Assembly: GCA_030698645.1 (NCBI GenBank)
Contig: JAUYMV010000539.1
Location: 1-20,777 of the forward strand
Source: Mesorhizobium sp.
Lineage (GTDB): Bacteria > Pseudomonadota > Alphaproteobacteria > Rhizobiales > Rhizobiaceae
Reading direction: 5' to 3'
DNA: 20,777 nt
Position numbers and translations under genes: made by a program. A model generated the notes under the pieces. It saw only the letters and a list, made by a program, of their open reading frames with translations. It was not told the origin of the DNA and did not search any database. Below, in pieces: positions 6,236 to 15,445 of the stretch (position 1 is its first letter; the number at the start of each line of letters is the position of its first letter).

Positions 6236-8935
6236 TTTCGCCGCGCGGGTCAGCAGGCGCTGATAGAACAGGCCGATGCCGATCAGCACGACGCCGAGGC
6301 CGATGAAGGAGAAGGCGCGCAGCACGCCCTCGAGTTCAGCCATATCGAAGAGGAAGACCTTAACCACGGCGAGCGCGATCAATCCCGCCGACGCAATGCG
6401 CAGCGGTTGCGATTTCAGCGACACGCCGAGCACCAGCAGGGCGACGCCCATTGCGAGCCATAGTGCCGAATAGGCATAGGTCTCGACCTGCGTCATGCCG
6501 CGGGCGATGCCGATGAACTCACCCTGGAACAGCCGCCGCAGAGATAGTGTCGCGTAGACGAAGGCGAGTGCCGCGGCCAGCAGGCCGAGCATCGCCGAAT
6601 ACCAGCGCGGGCGTTTGGCGCGCGCATAGAGCGCCAGCGCAGCGGCGGCCAGCGCCGGCAGGAGATAGGCGAGGAACAGCAGGTTGAAGAACGTGATGAG
6701 CCCGGTCGATTCGTCCGTGAACAGCGGATTCAATAGTCCGAAATGCTGGACGACGATGAGCGCCACCGACACGATGCCCGCCGCGATGGAACCGGTGCGA
6801 AACACCGGGCTCGGCGACTTCATGTCGAGCGCGATCAGCATGGCGCCGGCGCCGAGCGCGATCAGCGTGTAGATCGACTGTTCGGCGAGCGTCGGCACGC
6901 CGGCGTCGATGACGCCGCCATTCATCGCGTGGCGGACCAGCATGGCAACTGTCAGCAGCGCGAACAGGGCCCCGACCGCCTCCATGACGAGGCGCGGGCG
7001 GCCGGATGTCGTCCGCGCCAATTGCCAGGCCGCGAAGCCGAACGCCAGGGCGGGGATGCCATAGCCGGGCAATAGCGCGTTGAAGACCGGGGTCGTGCCG
7101 AGCTGGAAGGCGCCGACGATGGTCGGATCGAGCGCGATGCGGCCGATCACGACGAACGCCGCGCCGACCGAGAGCCAGCCGAGGACGGCATAGCCGCGGT
7201 AGCGGGTGGCGAGCGCCGGCAAAGCCGCCGCCGCGCCGACGAGGATCGTCGTCCACAAAGTATCGAAGGCCAGGTGCAGGGACAGGACGGCCGCCGTCGC
7301 CGCGCCGATCAGCGCAAGCGTCACGGCGTGGCCGCCGAAAAGGGCCGGCTCCTCCCGCCGCGCGATCGCCTCGCCGCCAGCAGCAAGCAGCACCGTCAGG
7401 ACGAGGGCGACAGATGCATAGCCCAAGTCAACATCGACATTACCGAACGCGAACCACAGGCTGGCCAGAACGACGAGCGGCACGAGCGCTCCCCAACCGG
7501 CCCAGATCGCGGCGCGGATCGGCTCACCGGCGACATGTTGGCGGGCCGATTGAAATCCGGTCGCGAGGAACAGGACGCCGAGGCCAAGGCCGATCCAGCG
7601 CGTCAGCGATGTCGCCGCCGGCATTGGCAAGCCATCGACGAAGACGCCGCCATCAAGGAATCCGAAAGCGAAGCTGCCGGTAAGCGCGTGGCCCGTGTAG
7701 ACGACGATGGTCGCGATGCCGGCTCCAAACAGAAGCGGCACGCCGGCGGGCCGGTGCAGCGCGACGGCCACCATCGCGGCGATCAGAAGCGCGCCGAACA
7801 CATCGCCCCAGGCGTTCGCCAGGACCGGATCGGCCATCATCGCGGTTGCCGAGACCGCAACGAACAGGCCGGTCGCGGCCGACGGCAGGTCGAGGTGCCT
7901 GGCAAAGACCGCATCGAGGCCCGCCCAAGGGCGACCGAGCCAGATAAACGCCAGCGTCGCCAGCATGACGACATCGATGAACATCACCACCGGAAGTTCC
8001 ACAGTGGCGGATTCGTACATGTAGATCAGGCACCATAGGCCGGTCCCCACCATGCCGGCCGTTGCCAGGAAGACCCAGACACGTAGCCGCGCGACCGCGG
8101 TGTTGGCGGCAAGCACGATCGCCAGATAGCCGAACAAGACCCAAGGATTGGGCGATTCCGAAGCGACCAGGACCGGCGTCACCAGCGAACCGAGCAGGCC
8201 CAACCCGGCCAGCGCCTGGCCGTGGACGAGGGCGGCGGCGAGCGTGCCGAGCGCGACGATGCCGAGCAGAACGAAGGCGGTTGCCGGTCCGATGAAGCCG
8301 TAGAGGCCGTGCGCCGCATAGATCGACCCGAACAACGCGAAGGATCCGGCCGCCGTCAGGATGCCCGGCACATAGGCGCCGGCGAGTCCCTGGACGGGAA
8401 CCTTGAAGCCGGTGCGCCGGATGAACTCGCCGGCGGCGACGAGCAGCACGCCGAACAGCGCCGCCATGGTCAAGCGGACCTTGGGTCCGAAGATGCCGGA
8501 TTCGATCGAGTAGCGGATCAGGAAGACGGCGCCGAAGGCGAGCGCCAGGCCGCCGACCCACACTGCCCAGCGCGAGCCGAGCGCGCTCTCGATGTCCTGT
8601 TTCGGGGCAGCGGCCTCGGGCGAGGATGGCGCCTGATCGGCCGGCGCAGGCGGCGCCCACGGTCCCTGGAAATCGGCATCCGCCTCAACCGCCTCCTGCG
8701 CGAGGGGCGCACCCGGCGTCGTGGCCGCGATCGATCCGGCTGGCTCGGCCACCGCCGGCGCATTCGCCACCTCGTCCACGGTCGCCTCGGCCGCTTCGGC
8801 AGTAGCCGCCGCGCCCGGTGCCGGCAAAGCGCGCAGTCTACCGACCTCGAACTCGAGTTGGCCGACGCGCGAATGCAACCGCACCACGAAATAGATCAGC
8901 ACGACCAGCGCGATGATTCCGATAAAGCTGTCCAT
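6227..8935 (-). CDS. DUF2339 multi-pass membrane protein
   Basis: This 902-residue inner-membrane protein belongs to the DUF2339 family, whose function is unknown. It starts with one hydrophobic segment (FIGIIALVVLIYFVV, residues 4-18). A short heptad-like helix follows (RLHSRVGQLEFEVGRLRAL, 19-37), then an Ala/Pro/Glu-rich linker to about residue 115. After ALGSRWAVWVGGLALAFGAVFLIRYS it is almost continuous hydrophobic helices, well over 20, to the C-terminus. The ATG at 8935 was chosen because MDSFIG is the usual opening of the family. A TTG at 8947 would add four residues. It lies 69 bases after the thioesterase gene on the same strand, downstream of recO, so the three may be cotranscribed. 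No catalytic motif is visible. Confidence 0.88.
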   Translation of the reverse strand: MDSFIGIIALVVLIYFVVRLHSRVGQLEFEVGRLRALPAPGAAATAEAAEATVDEVANAPAVAEPAGSIAATTPGAPLAQEAVEADADFQGPWAPPAPADQAPSSPEAAAPKQDIESALGSRWAVWVGGLALAFGAVFLIRYSIESGIFGPKVRLTMAALFGVLLVAAGEFIRRTGFKVPVQGLAGAYVPGILTAAGSFALFGSIYAAHGLYGFIGPATAFVLLGIVALGTLAAALVHGQALAGLGLLGSLVTPVLVASESPNPWVLFGYLAIVLAANTAVARLRVWVFLATAGMVGTGLWCLIYMYESATVELPVVMFIDVVMLATLAFIWLGRPWAGLDAVFARHLDLPSAATGLFVAVSATAMMADPVLANAWGDVFGALLIAAMVAVALHRPAGVPLLFGAGIATIVVYTGHALTGSFAFGFLDGGVFVDGLPMPAATSLTRWIGLGLGVLFLATGFQSARQHVAGEPIRAAIWAGWGALVPLVVLASLWFAFGNVDVDLGYASVALVLTVLLAAGGEAIARREEPALFGGHAVTLALIGAATAAVLSLHLAFDTLWTTILVGAAAALPALATRYRGYAVLGWLSVGAAFVVIGRIALDPTIVGAFQLGTTPVFNALLPGYGIPALAFGFAAWQLARTTSGRPRLVMEAVGALFALLTVAMLVRHAMNGGVIDAGVPTLAEQSIYTLIALGAGAMLIALDMKSPSPVFRTGSIAAGIVSVALIVVQHFGLLNPLFTDESTGLITFFNLLFLAYLLPALAAAALALYARAKRPRWYSAMLGLLAAALAFVYATLSLRRLFQGEFIGIARGMTQVETYAYSALWLAMGVALLVLGVSLKSQPLRIASAGLIALAVVKVFLFDMAELEGVLRAFSFIGLGVVLIGIGLFYQRLLTRAAKAA

Positions 8936-9004
8936 GTCCTGCCCCAAAGTCCTGCGTTGCGAGCGTGTCTAGCGATCGGCTGTTTCAGGACTGTGTTGTG
9001 CCGC

Positions 9005-9523
9005 TCAGCCGCCTGCAAGATTGGCGAAAGGGAAGATCGCGCAAGTTTCAGTACCGAACGCCAGCAGCTTGCCGTCCCTATCCTTCAGCGTCGCCTCGGA
9101 GACGGCCAGCGTGCGGCCCTTGTGGACCACCCTGCCCTCGCAGACGACTTCGCCGGTCTTGGTGGTGATCGGCCGCGTCAGGTTCACCTTGAACTCGGCC
9201 GTCGTGTAGGCCTCGCCTTTTGCGAGCAGCGTCTGGACGGCGCAGGCGAGTGCCGAATCGAGGATCGTCGCCGCCCAGCCGCCATGCACGGAGCCGAGCG
9301 GATTGAGGTGGCGCGCGCCCGGCAGGCCGCGAAACACCGCGCGGCCCTCGGACACTTCGGTGAGGCCATAATTGAGTCGCAGGCCGATTGCCGGCGCCGG
9401 ATAAAGCCCGTCGATCAGCCGCTGCAGCAGGTCAATGCCCGAATAGGCGGCGATGTCGGCGCGCGGGATCGTGCCGATGCCGAGCCGCGAGACATAGCCC
9501 GGAAAGAGTTCGACCTCGCTCAT
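9005..9523 (-). CDS. PaaI-family hotdog-fold thioesterase
   Basis: This 172-residue single hotdog-domain protein probably hydrolyses an acyl-CoA or aryl-acyl-CoA thioester in the cytoplasm. The family core is at residues 74-95: Asn74, then [20 protein letters not shown] with His80-Gly81-Gly82 and the catalytic-type Asp89. The strand segment [13 protein letters not shown] (107-119) and the closing [15 protein letters not shown] (132-146) complete the fold. An extension of about 45 residues precedes the domain. Its ATG overlaps the recO stop by 4 bases (ATGA, 9523-9520), so it is translated with recO. That link is probably about expression, since no shared function is known. The acyl substrate is not identifiable. 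Confidence 0.9.
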   Translation of the reverse strand: MSEVELFPGYVSRLGIGTIPRADIAAYSGIDLLQRLIDGLYPAPAIGLRLNYGLTEVSEGRAVFRGLPGARHLNPLGSVHGGWAATILDSALACAVQTLLAKGEAYTTAEFKVNLTRPITTKTGEVVCEGRVVHKGRTLAVSEATLKDRDGKLLAFGTETCAIFPFANLAGG

Positions 9524-10272
9524 TCGACGGTTTCTCCGAGGCGTGCGGCAAGGCTCTTGCGCATCGCCATGACAAAGCCGTTGCGGGCGTCCGGCGGCGC
9601 CATGCCACGCGGCTCGTAGACGTGCCGCTCGAAGAAGTGGCCGGTCAGGCGGAACGCCTGCTCGAACGCCTCGAGGTCGGCGCGCAGGCCCGAGCCCCGC
9701 GCCAGGAATGCCGGCAGCGCCAGCATGCGATCGTGGAAGGCGAGCCCTGCCCTGCGCGATACCGCGCGGCCGGACTTCGGCGACACGTAGACCAGATCGT
9801 CGAGCGACCCGGTCGCCGCGCAGCGGCTGAGATCGAGGCCGAAGCCAAGTTCATCGAGGATCAGCAGTTCGAAGCGGACGATCAGTTCGCCAGCCTCCGC
9901 GGCATCGCCAAGATGACGAAGCACGAGGCCGAGCGTCTCGTAGAGCGCCGGGTGGGGATCGCGCTCGGGCAACAGGCGCAGATGGGCGGCGAGCGTCTGC
10001 ATGCCGTAGACGGCCGTCGCCGTGTCGAACAGGCGGCCGGCGTTCAGTTCCAGCGGCTCGGCCTGGAAGGCGCCCAGATGCTCGTCGATGCGCGCGCGCC
10101 AGAGCAGGTCGACGCGGTTGCCCGGCTGCAGCATGGGCTGCATCTTGCGCGAGCGGCCGCCGCGCACGAGGCCCATGTGCCGGCCGTGGCCGCGCGTCAT
10201 GGCCTCGAGGATGATGCTCGTCTCGCCATGCCTGCGCACGCCGATGATGATTCCCTCGTCGCGCCATTCCAT
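9520..10272 (-). CDS. recO: DNA repair protein RecO
   Basis: This 250-residue RecO works with RecR and RecF to load RecA on single-stranded DNA coated by SSB during gap repair. The N-terminal OB fold begins [19 protein letters not shown] and continues to [17 protein letters not shown] (about residues 36-52). The helical C-terminal part contains [31 protein letters not shown], as in alphaproteobacterial RecO, without a full four-cysteine zinc site. The open frame extends to 10323, but the ATG at 10272 fits the family and has GAAGG about 8 bases upstream. In many relatives recO directly follows era; here the cyclic-di-GMP gene on the opposite strand separates them. It is divergent from that gene across 142 bases. 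Confidence 0.95.
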   Translation of the reverse strand: MEWRDEGIIIGVRRHGETSIILEAMTRGHGRHMGLVRGGRSRKMQPMLQPGNRVDLLWRARIDEHLGAFQAEPLELNAGRLFDTATAVYGMQTLAAHLRLLPERDPHPALYETLGLVLRHLGDAAEAGELIVRFELLILDELGFGLDLSRCAATGSLDDLVYVSPKSGRAVSRRAGLAFHDRMLALPAFLARGSGLRADLEAFEQAFRLTGHFFERHVYEPRGMAPPDARNGFVMAMRKSLAARLGETVE

Positions 10273-10414
10273 GGAGGGACCTTCGCCAACGGCTGCGAAA
10301 AACGCAAGGGAGGCGCGTGGCAAGCGTGAAAACCGCCGCGTTGCGGTCGTCGGTTAACGGCTTGTTTTCGAGATTGTGCGCAGTTTAGAGAACCACCTGA
10401 TTGCGAGTCCTGGA

Positions 10415-12508
10415 ATGGCTGAGAAGTCCGGCAACCGGCGCGATGAAGAGTTCTGGGAGCGCGCGCTCGACCGCGCGCAGCTTGGCGTCTGGGACTGGGA
10501 CCTCAGAACCGACGAGTGCTTCTATTCGGCGACGTGGGCGCGCATGCTCGGCTATGAATTGAGCGAGCTTCCTTCGGATAGCGATCTGTGGCTGAAGCTG
10601 ACCCACCCGGACGATCGGGAGCGCGCAGTCGCCAGCGGCGACCGCCATCTCGCGGGTTTGACCGACATCATCGAAACCGAACTCAGGCTGAAGCACAAAT
10701 CCGGCCACTGGGTCTGGGTGCTCGACCGCGGCGGCGTGATCGAACGCGCAGCCGACGGCAAGCCGCTCCGGATGGTCGGCGTGCAGACCGACATCAGCAG
10801 GCAGAAGGCTGCGGAATACGCGCTGGAGCAGGTCAATGCGCGCTTCCGCCTGGCGCTCGCCGCCAGCGGGACCGGCATCTGGCACTACGACATCGACAAA
10901 GCGCGGAGCTTCTGGGACGAGCGGACCCGTTCGATCTTCGGCGTCCAGAGCGATTCCGCCGAGGTGTCAGGCGACTTGTGGCCGAGCTTCCTGCACCCCG
11001 AAGACAAGGAACTGGCCGAACAGGCGCACAACATTCCGGTCGGGTCGAAGCACGTCGTTTCGTCCCGCTATCGCATTGTCCGCCGCGATGGCGAGGTGCG
11101 CTTCGTCGAATCCCTGGTGCGCTACATTCCCGAGCCGCAGACGACGGGCCATATCCTGGGAACGCTGCGCGACGTCACCGAGGAACACAAACGCGAGCAG
11201 GAGCTTGCCTATGCGGCGCGCCACGATCCGCTGACCGGCCTGCTCAACAGGGTCGCGTTCGACGACTTGCTCACCGAGGCGAAGAACGATGGAGCGGCCT
11301 TTCCGCTCGGCGTGTTCTACATCGACCTCGACTACTTCAAGGCGCTGAACGATTTTGCCGGACATGCGGCCGGCGACGTCGCGCTGAAGCGCATTTCGGC
11401 CGGCATCCGCGCCGCTATTCCAGCCTCGGCCCACGCCGCACGTCTGGGCGGCGACGAATTCGCGCTGATCGTGCCGAACTGCGGCGTGCCGGCGGCCGAG
11501 GCTCTTGCGGGCAGCATCCTGACGGCCATCCGGGATGCGGATCTCGGCCCGAGCGCCGGCCCGCGAAAACTCGCCGCCAGCATCGGGATCGCTTTCGTCG
11601 AGGACCGCAACGCAACGGTTGCGGACGCGCTCGCCTGCGCCGACGACGCCTGTTACGCCGCGAAGGCCTCGGGGCGGAACCGCTTTTCGCTGTTTTCGAC
11701 GCAGAGCAGCGCCTCCACGAGCGGCCTCAACGCGGCGCGCATGGCATCGGAAACGATGGATGCGCTCGAAAGCGACCGGATCGCGCTCTTCGGCCAGCAG
11801 ATTCACAGGATCGGCGCGCCATGGGGAAAGGGCGGCAATGTTGAAGTCCTCGCGCGCCTGATCGCCAAGGATGGCCGGTTGATCCCACCTGGCGAGTTCA
11901 TTCCCGCCGCCGAGCGCTTCGGCGTCGCCTCCAAGCTCGATCGCTGGATTTTCAAGACCGCGCTCGAGCGCTATGGCGCGGCGATGGCGGCGGGCTGCCT
12001 GCGGCTCGGCTTCAACCTGTCGGCACAGACCCTCAGCGATCCCCTGCTCTGGGAATTCGTCGATTGCGTCATCGACCGCACCGGGACGCCCGCCTCCAGC
12101 ATCACCTTCGAGATCACGGAGACGACCGCCGTCACGAATTTCGAGGCCGCCGAGCAGTTCATCCTGAACGCCCGCGAAAGGCGCTGCCGCGTCAGCCTCG
12201 ACGATTTCGGCGCCGGCATGAGTTCATTCGAATATCTGAGGCGCTTTCCGATCGACAGTATCAAGATCAACGGTTCGTTCGTCGAGCACATGACGACGAG
12301 CCGCTACGACCGCGAGATCGTCACCGCGATTGCCGGCATCGCGAAGAGCCTCGGCTACGCCGTCGTTGCCGAGAAGATCGAGCAGGAGGATACGCTGGCG
12401 CTTCTGGCCGAATTGGGCATCGGCTACGGACAGGGTTTCCTGCTGCACCGGCCGGAGCCGCTCGCCGATCTGGTCGAGCGGACATCGCGGCTGCCGAAAA
12501 CGGCCTGA
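10415..12508 (+). CDS. PAS-PAS-GGDEF-EAL cyclic-di-GMP signalling protein
   Basis: This 697-residue cytoplasmic regulator senses a signal and makes or breaks cyclic-di-GMP. Two PAS domains (about residues 11-130 and 141-260, each ending in a PAC segment such as VGVQTDISRQK) lead into GGDEF (about 265-430) and EAL (about 440-690) domains. The cyclase motif RLGGDEF is intact at 343-349. No RxxD inhibitory site lies five residues before it. The EAL signature reads EVL (477-479). Residues aligned with the phosphodiesterase active site are all present: Glu477, Asn534, Glu566, Asp596-Asp597, Lys617, Glu653, Glu656 and Gln673. Both activities are therefore possible. No membrane segment is seen. The ATG at 10415 was chosen; an in-frame GTG at 10376 would add 13 residues, and neither has a strong ribosome site. 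Confidence 0.92.
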   Translation: MAEKSGNRRDEEFWERALDRAQLGVWDWDLRTDECFYSATWARMLGYELSELPSDSDLWLKLTHPDDRERAVASGDRHLAGLTDIIETELRLKHKSGHWVWVLDRGGVIERAADGKPLRMVGVQTDISRQKAAEYALEQVNARFRLALAASGTGIWHYDIDKARSFWDERTRSIFGVQSDSAEVSGDLWPSFLHPEDKELAEQAHNIPVGSKHVVSSRYRIVRRDGEVRFVESLVRYIPEPQTTGHILGTLRDVTEEHKREQELAYAARHDPLTGLLNRVAFDDLLTEAKNDGAAFPLGVFYIDLDYFKALNDFAGHAAGDVALKRISAGIRAAIPASAHAARLGGDEFALIVPNCGVPAAEALAGSILTAIRDADLGPSAGPRKLAASIGIAFVEDRNATVADALACADDACYAAKASGRNRFSLFSTQSSASTSGLNAARMASETMDALESDRIALFGQQIHRIGAPWGKGGNVEVLARLIAKDGRLIPPGEFIPAAERFGVASKLDRWIFKTALERYGAAMAAGCLRLGFNLSAQTLSDPLLWEFVDCVIDRTGTPASSITFEITETTAVTNFEAAEQFILNARERRCRVSLDDFGAGMSSFEYLRRFPIDSIKINGSFVEHMTTSRYDREIVTAIAGIAKSLGYAVVAEKIEQEDTLALLAELGIGYGQGFLLHRPEPLADLVERTSRLPKTA

Positions 12509-12550
12509 GGAGCACTCGGCTTCGCCACCGTCCGCAACTCTTGCAATCGC

Positions 12551-13471
12551 CTACGACCGTGGAAACTCCAGCCCCATCTCGCGATAGCGCTCGGGATCGT
12601 CGCCCCAGTTCTCGCGCACCTTGACGAACAGGAACAGATGCACCTTCTGGCCGAGGATGTCGGCGATGTCCTTGCGCGAGGCCTGGCCGATCGAGCGGAT
12701 CGTCTCGCCCTTGTGGCCGAGCACGATCTTCTTCTGGCTGTCGCGCTCGACATAGATGACCTGCTCGATGCGCACCGAGCCATCCTTCTTCTCCTCCCAC
12801 TTCTCCGTCTCGATATGCGAGGAATAGGGCAGTTCCTGGTGCAGGCGCAGATAGAGCTTTTCGCGCGTGATCTCGGCGGCGAGTTGGCGCATCGGCAGGT
12901 CGGAGATCTGGTCTTCCGGGTAGTACCAAGGCCCTTCCGGCAGCGCTTCGGCCAGATAGTCGAGCAGATCCTTGCAGCCGGACCCGGTCAGCGCGGAAAT
13001 CATGAAGGTGCGCTTGAAGGCGACGCGCGCGTTGATCGTCTCGGTCAGCGCCAGCAGCGCCTCCGGCTTGACCCGGTCGACCTTGTTGAGGATCAGGATC
13101 TTCGGCTGCCCCTCGGCGGAGATATGCGTCAGGATCGCGTCCGCGTCGCCCTTCACGCCGCGCTCCGCATCGATCAGCACCAGCACGATGTCGGCATCCT
13201 TGGCGCCGCCCCAGGCTGTCGTCACCATGGCGGTGTCGAGCCGGCGCTTTGGCTTGAAGATGCCCGGCGTGTCGACGAAGACGATCTGCGCTTGTCTGTG
13301 GATGGCGATGCCGCGCACCAGCGCGCGGGTCGTCTGCACCTTGTGCGTGACGATCGACACCTTGGTGCCGACGAGTTGGTTTACCAGCGTCGACTTTCCG
13401 GCGTTCGGCGCGCCAATCAACGCCACGAAACCGGAACGCGTCGGGGCCGCCGCCGTCTCGATCTCGCTCAT
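12551..13471 (-). CDS. era: GTPase Era
   Basis: This 306-residue Era binds the 3' end of 16S rRNA and helps mature the small ribosomal subunit. GTPase motifs are all present: GAPNAGKS (20-27, P-loop), DTPG (67-70), NKVD (129-132) and SAL (159-161). The C-terminal KH RNA-binding domain has IVLGHKGETIRSIG (249-262) with the GHKG loop. The ATG at 13471 overlaps the rnc stop by 4 bases (ATGA), and MSEIE is a typical opening; the open frame extends eight codons further, inside rnc. Coupling with rnc fits the joint role of RNase III and Era in rRNA processing. It is the last gene of the minus-strand cluster and converges on the GGDEF-EAL gene with 42 bases between. Confidence 0.97.
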   Translation of the reverse strand: MSEIETAAAPTRSGFVALIGAPNAGKSTLVNQLVGTKVSIVTHKVQTTRALVRGIAIHRQAQIVFVDTPGIFKPKRRLDTAMVTTAWGGAKDADIVLVLIDAERGVKGDADAILTHISAEGQPKILILNKVDRVKPEALLALTETINARVAFKRTFMISALTGSGCKDLLDYLAEALPEGPWYYPEDQISDLPMRQLAAEITREKLYLRLHQELPYSSHIETEKWEEKKDGSVRIEQVIYVERDSQKKIVLGHKGETIRSIGQASRKDIADILGQKVHLFLFVKVRENWGDDPERYREMGLEFPRS

Positions 13472-14208
13472 CGCTCTTCTCCGTTTCCGTCCCATACGCC
13501 TTCGCGCATGAGCATGGCGGCCGCTGCTGCCTGTTCGGCCTCCCGCTTCGACCGTCCCGTGCCGTGGCCGGGTTCGAATCCATCGACACGCACGACGATG
13601 GTGAATTCCGGGTCATGGTCCGGACCCTTGCGGCTCTCGATCTTGTAGACCGGCGCCGAGCCGTTTTGCTGATGCGCCCATTCCTGCAGGCCGGTCTTGG
13701 CGTCGCGCCTGGCCGCAGTGACGAGTGCCGCCCGCGGCCGCCAGTGGGGCAGGATCAGGCTGCGCGCGGCGTCGATGCCGCCATCGAGGAAGACCGCGGC
13801 GATCAGCGCTTCCATCACGTCGGCGCGCAGATTGGTGCGCTTGCGGCCGGTCAGCGCCTTCAGTTCCCGGCCCGCCAGGACGAACTCGTGCAGCCCGATC
13901 TCCTCGGCGATCTCCGCGCAGGTCTCGGCATTGACCAGCGCGTTCAGCCGGCGCGACAGCTCGCCCTCATCTGCCTGCGGATATTCCTGGAACAGCATCT
14001 CCGCAATGACGAGGCCGAGCACACGGTCGCCGAGAAATTCGAAGCGTTCGTAGTCGGAACCGGCTTCGCCGCGCGCGCTCGCATGGGTCAGCGCGCGCTG
14101 CAGCCTGGCGGCGTCGAGAAACCGGTGGCCGATGCGCGCGCCCAGGGCGGCTGCCAGCGCCTCGCCGGTCAGGCGCTCCGGGCGGGGTCTTGGCCGGTCA
14201 GTTGACAA
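13468..14208 (-). CDS. rnc: Ribonuclease III
   Basis: RNase III cuts double-stranded RNA, chiefly rRNA precursors and structured mRNAs. With the start used here it has 246 residues. The nuclease signature ERFEFLGDR is at 54-62, with metal ligands Glu57, Asp61, Asp130 and Glu133 in their expected places. The dsRNA-binding domain runs from about 168 to 236, ending GTGRSKREAEQAAAAAML. There is no suitable ATG: the only one in frame upstream (14310) lies 113 bases inside lepB and encodes unlike residues. The TTG at 14208, overlapping the lepB end by 11 bases, gives a normal length and N-terminus (MSTDRPRPRPERLTGE). It has no clear ribosome site and may depend on coupling to lepB. Function is certain; the start is not. 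Confidence 0.92.
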   Translation of the reverse strand: MSTDRPRPRPERLTGEALAAALGARIGHRFLDAARLQRALTHASARGEAGSDYERFEFLGDRVLGLVIAEMLFQEYPQADEGELSRRLNALVNAETCAEIAEEIGLHEFVLAGRELKALTGRKRTNLRADVMEALIAAVFLDGGIDAARSLILPHWRPRAALVTAARRDAKTGLQEWAHQQNGSAPVYKIESRKGPDHDPEFTIVVRVDGFEPGHGTGRSKREAEQAAAAAMLMREGVWDGNGEER

Positions 14209-14944
14209 AATTGAACAGACGGCCGGGGCGCATGTCGGTCGGCCATTTCCAGATCTCCAGCGGGCTCGAGCCCTCGGCGATGGAGAAGAAGATGATGTTG
14301 GCGCGGCCAACGAGGTTTTCCGCCGGAACGAAGCCGAAGACGCGGCTGTCCGCGGAGTTGTCCCGGTTGTCGCCCATCATGAAATAGTGGCCGGCGGGGA
14401 CCGTGAATTCGCGCGTCCGGTCGGTGATCGCGTTCGGCGAAAGGTCGAGCGTGTCGTAGGAGACGCCGTTCGGAAGGGTCTCGCGGTAGACGTCGACGGG
14501 TCGCTGTTCCTCGGTGATGTCCGGATTGTCGATCTGGCCGGTCAGCTGGCGCTGCACCGGCACGCCATTGATGTTGAGCACGCCGTCGATCATCTGGATG
14601 CGGTCACCGGGCAGGCCGATAACGCGTTTGATATAGTCGAGCGAGGGATTCGGCGGATATTTGAACACGGCCACGTCGCCGCGCTCCGGATCGGCGCCCC
14701 AGATGCGGCCGGAGAACAGATCCGGCGAGAACGGCAGGGAGTGTCGCGAATAGCCGTAGGCCCATTTGGTGACGAACAGATAGTCGCCCTCGAGCAGCGT
14801 TGGCCGCATCGATCCGGACGGGATCGAGAAAGGCTGGAAGAGGAATGTGCGGATGACGAGCGCCAGCAGCAATGCCTGGACGATGACGCTGATCGTCTCG
14901 CCAAGTCCACCGGATTTCTTCGCAGTTTTTTCCGCCACGCTCAT
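14198..14944 (-). CDS. lepB: Signal peptidase I
   Basis: This 248-residue inner-membrane serine protease removes signal peptides from secreted proteins on the periplasmic side. One N-terminal transmembrane segment (about 17-35, SVIVQALLLALVIRTFLF) leads to the nucleophile Ser45 in IPSGSMRPTL and the general base Lys106 in DYIKRVIGLPGD. The late conserved box MGDNRDNSADSR is also present. The open frame reaches 14998, but the ATG at 14944 has GAGGA 4 bases away and matches the usual opening MSVAEK. It lies 99 bases after acpS and overlaps rnc by 11 bases. The lepB-rnc-era order is standard in this group. Confidence 0.96.
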   Translation of the reverse strand: MSVAEKTAKKSGGLGETISVIVQALLLALVIRTFLFQPFSIPSGSMRPTLLEGDYLFVTKWAYGYSRHSLPFSPDLFSGRIWGADPERGDVAVFKYPPNPSLDYIKRVIGLPGDRIQMIDGVLNINGVPVQRQLTGQIDNPDITEEQRPVDVYRETLPNGVSYDTLDLSPNAITDRTREFTVPAGHYFMMGDNRDNSADSRVFGFVPAENLVGRANIIFFSIAEGSSPLEIWKWPTDMRPGRLFNFVN

Positions 14945-14948
14945 ATCG

Positions 14949-14953
14949 TCCTC
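14949..14953 (-). promoter_or_regulatory. Ribosome binding site fixing the lepB start
   Basis: GAGGA on the minus strand lies 4 bases before ATG 14944. It favours this start over the in-frame ATGs upstream, such as the one at 14962. Confidence 0.6.
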
Positions 14954-15043
14954 AATTCGCATCGGTGTGTCTTTAGCGACTCGCCCGGCAAGGGGCAATC
15001 GCTATGCGACCGCGCGATGTGCTTGCCTCCCCGATCGTGGCAA

Positions 15044-15445
15044 TCATTCGACCGGCAGCGCCTCGATAATCACAAAAGCCTGCGCGAGCGGAAAGTCGTC
15101 CGTGATCGTCAGATGAATGACGGCGCGGCAGCCGTCCGGGGTCATCGCCGCTAGGCGAGCGGCGGCGCCGTTGGTCAGGTTCATCGTCGGCTTTCCGCCG
15201 GGCAGGTTCACCACGCCCATGTCGCGCCAGAACACGCCGCGCGACAGGCCGGTCCCGAGCGCCTTGGAACAGGCTTCCTTGGCGGCGAAGCGCTTGGCGT
15301 AGGATGCGGCGCGCTCCTTGCGCCGGTCCGACTTCGCCTGCTCGATCTCGGTGAACAGGCGGCTGGTGAAGCGCTCGCCGAAACGATCGAGCGATTTCTG
15401 CACACGCCTGATGTCAATCAGATCGCTGCCCAGACCGATGATCAT
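15044..15445 (-). CDS. acpS: Holo-[acyl-carrier-protein] synthase
   Basis: This 133-residue AcpS transfers 4'-phosphopantetheine from coenzyme A to a serine of acyl carrier protein, which fatty acid synthesis needs. The N-terminal motif [12 protein letters not shown] has the metal-binding Asp8. The second motif, [15 protein letters not shown], has Glu57. The length is normal for the family. The ATG at 15445 overlaps the stop of the DUF2062 gene by 4 bases (ATGA), so the two are translationally coupled, and AGGAAA lies about 9 bases upstream. The open frame continues upstream in the same phase within the DUF2062 gene, but that part is unrelated. Confidence 0.96.
   Translation of the reverse strand: MIIGLGSDLIDIRRVQKSLDRFGERFTSRLFTEIEQAKSDRRKERAASYAKRFAAKEACSKALGTGLSRGVFWRDMGVVNLPGGKPTMNLTNGAAARLAAMTPDGCRAVIHLTITDDFPLAQAFVIIEALPVE

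Noticed and set aside
10362..10390. Possible promoter TTGTTT-N17-TTAGAG before the GGDEF-EAL gene
   Set aside because: The -10 matches the consensus at very few positions, so it was not listed as a feature.
11845..11851. EVL in place of EAL taken as a sign of an inactive phosphodiesterase domain
   Set aside because: The glutamate is kept, and all other catalytic positions are present. EVL occurs in active enzymes.
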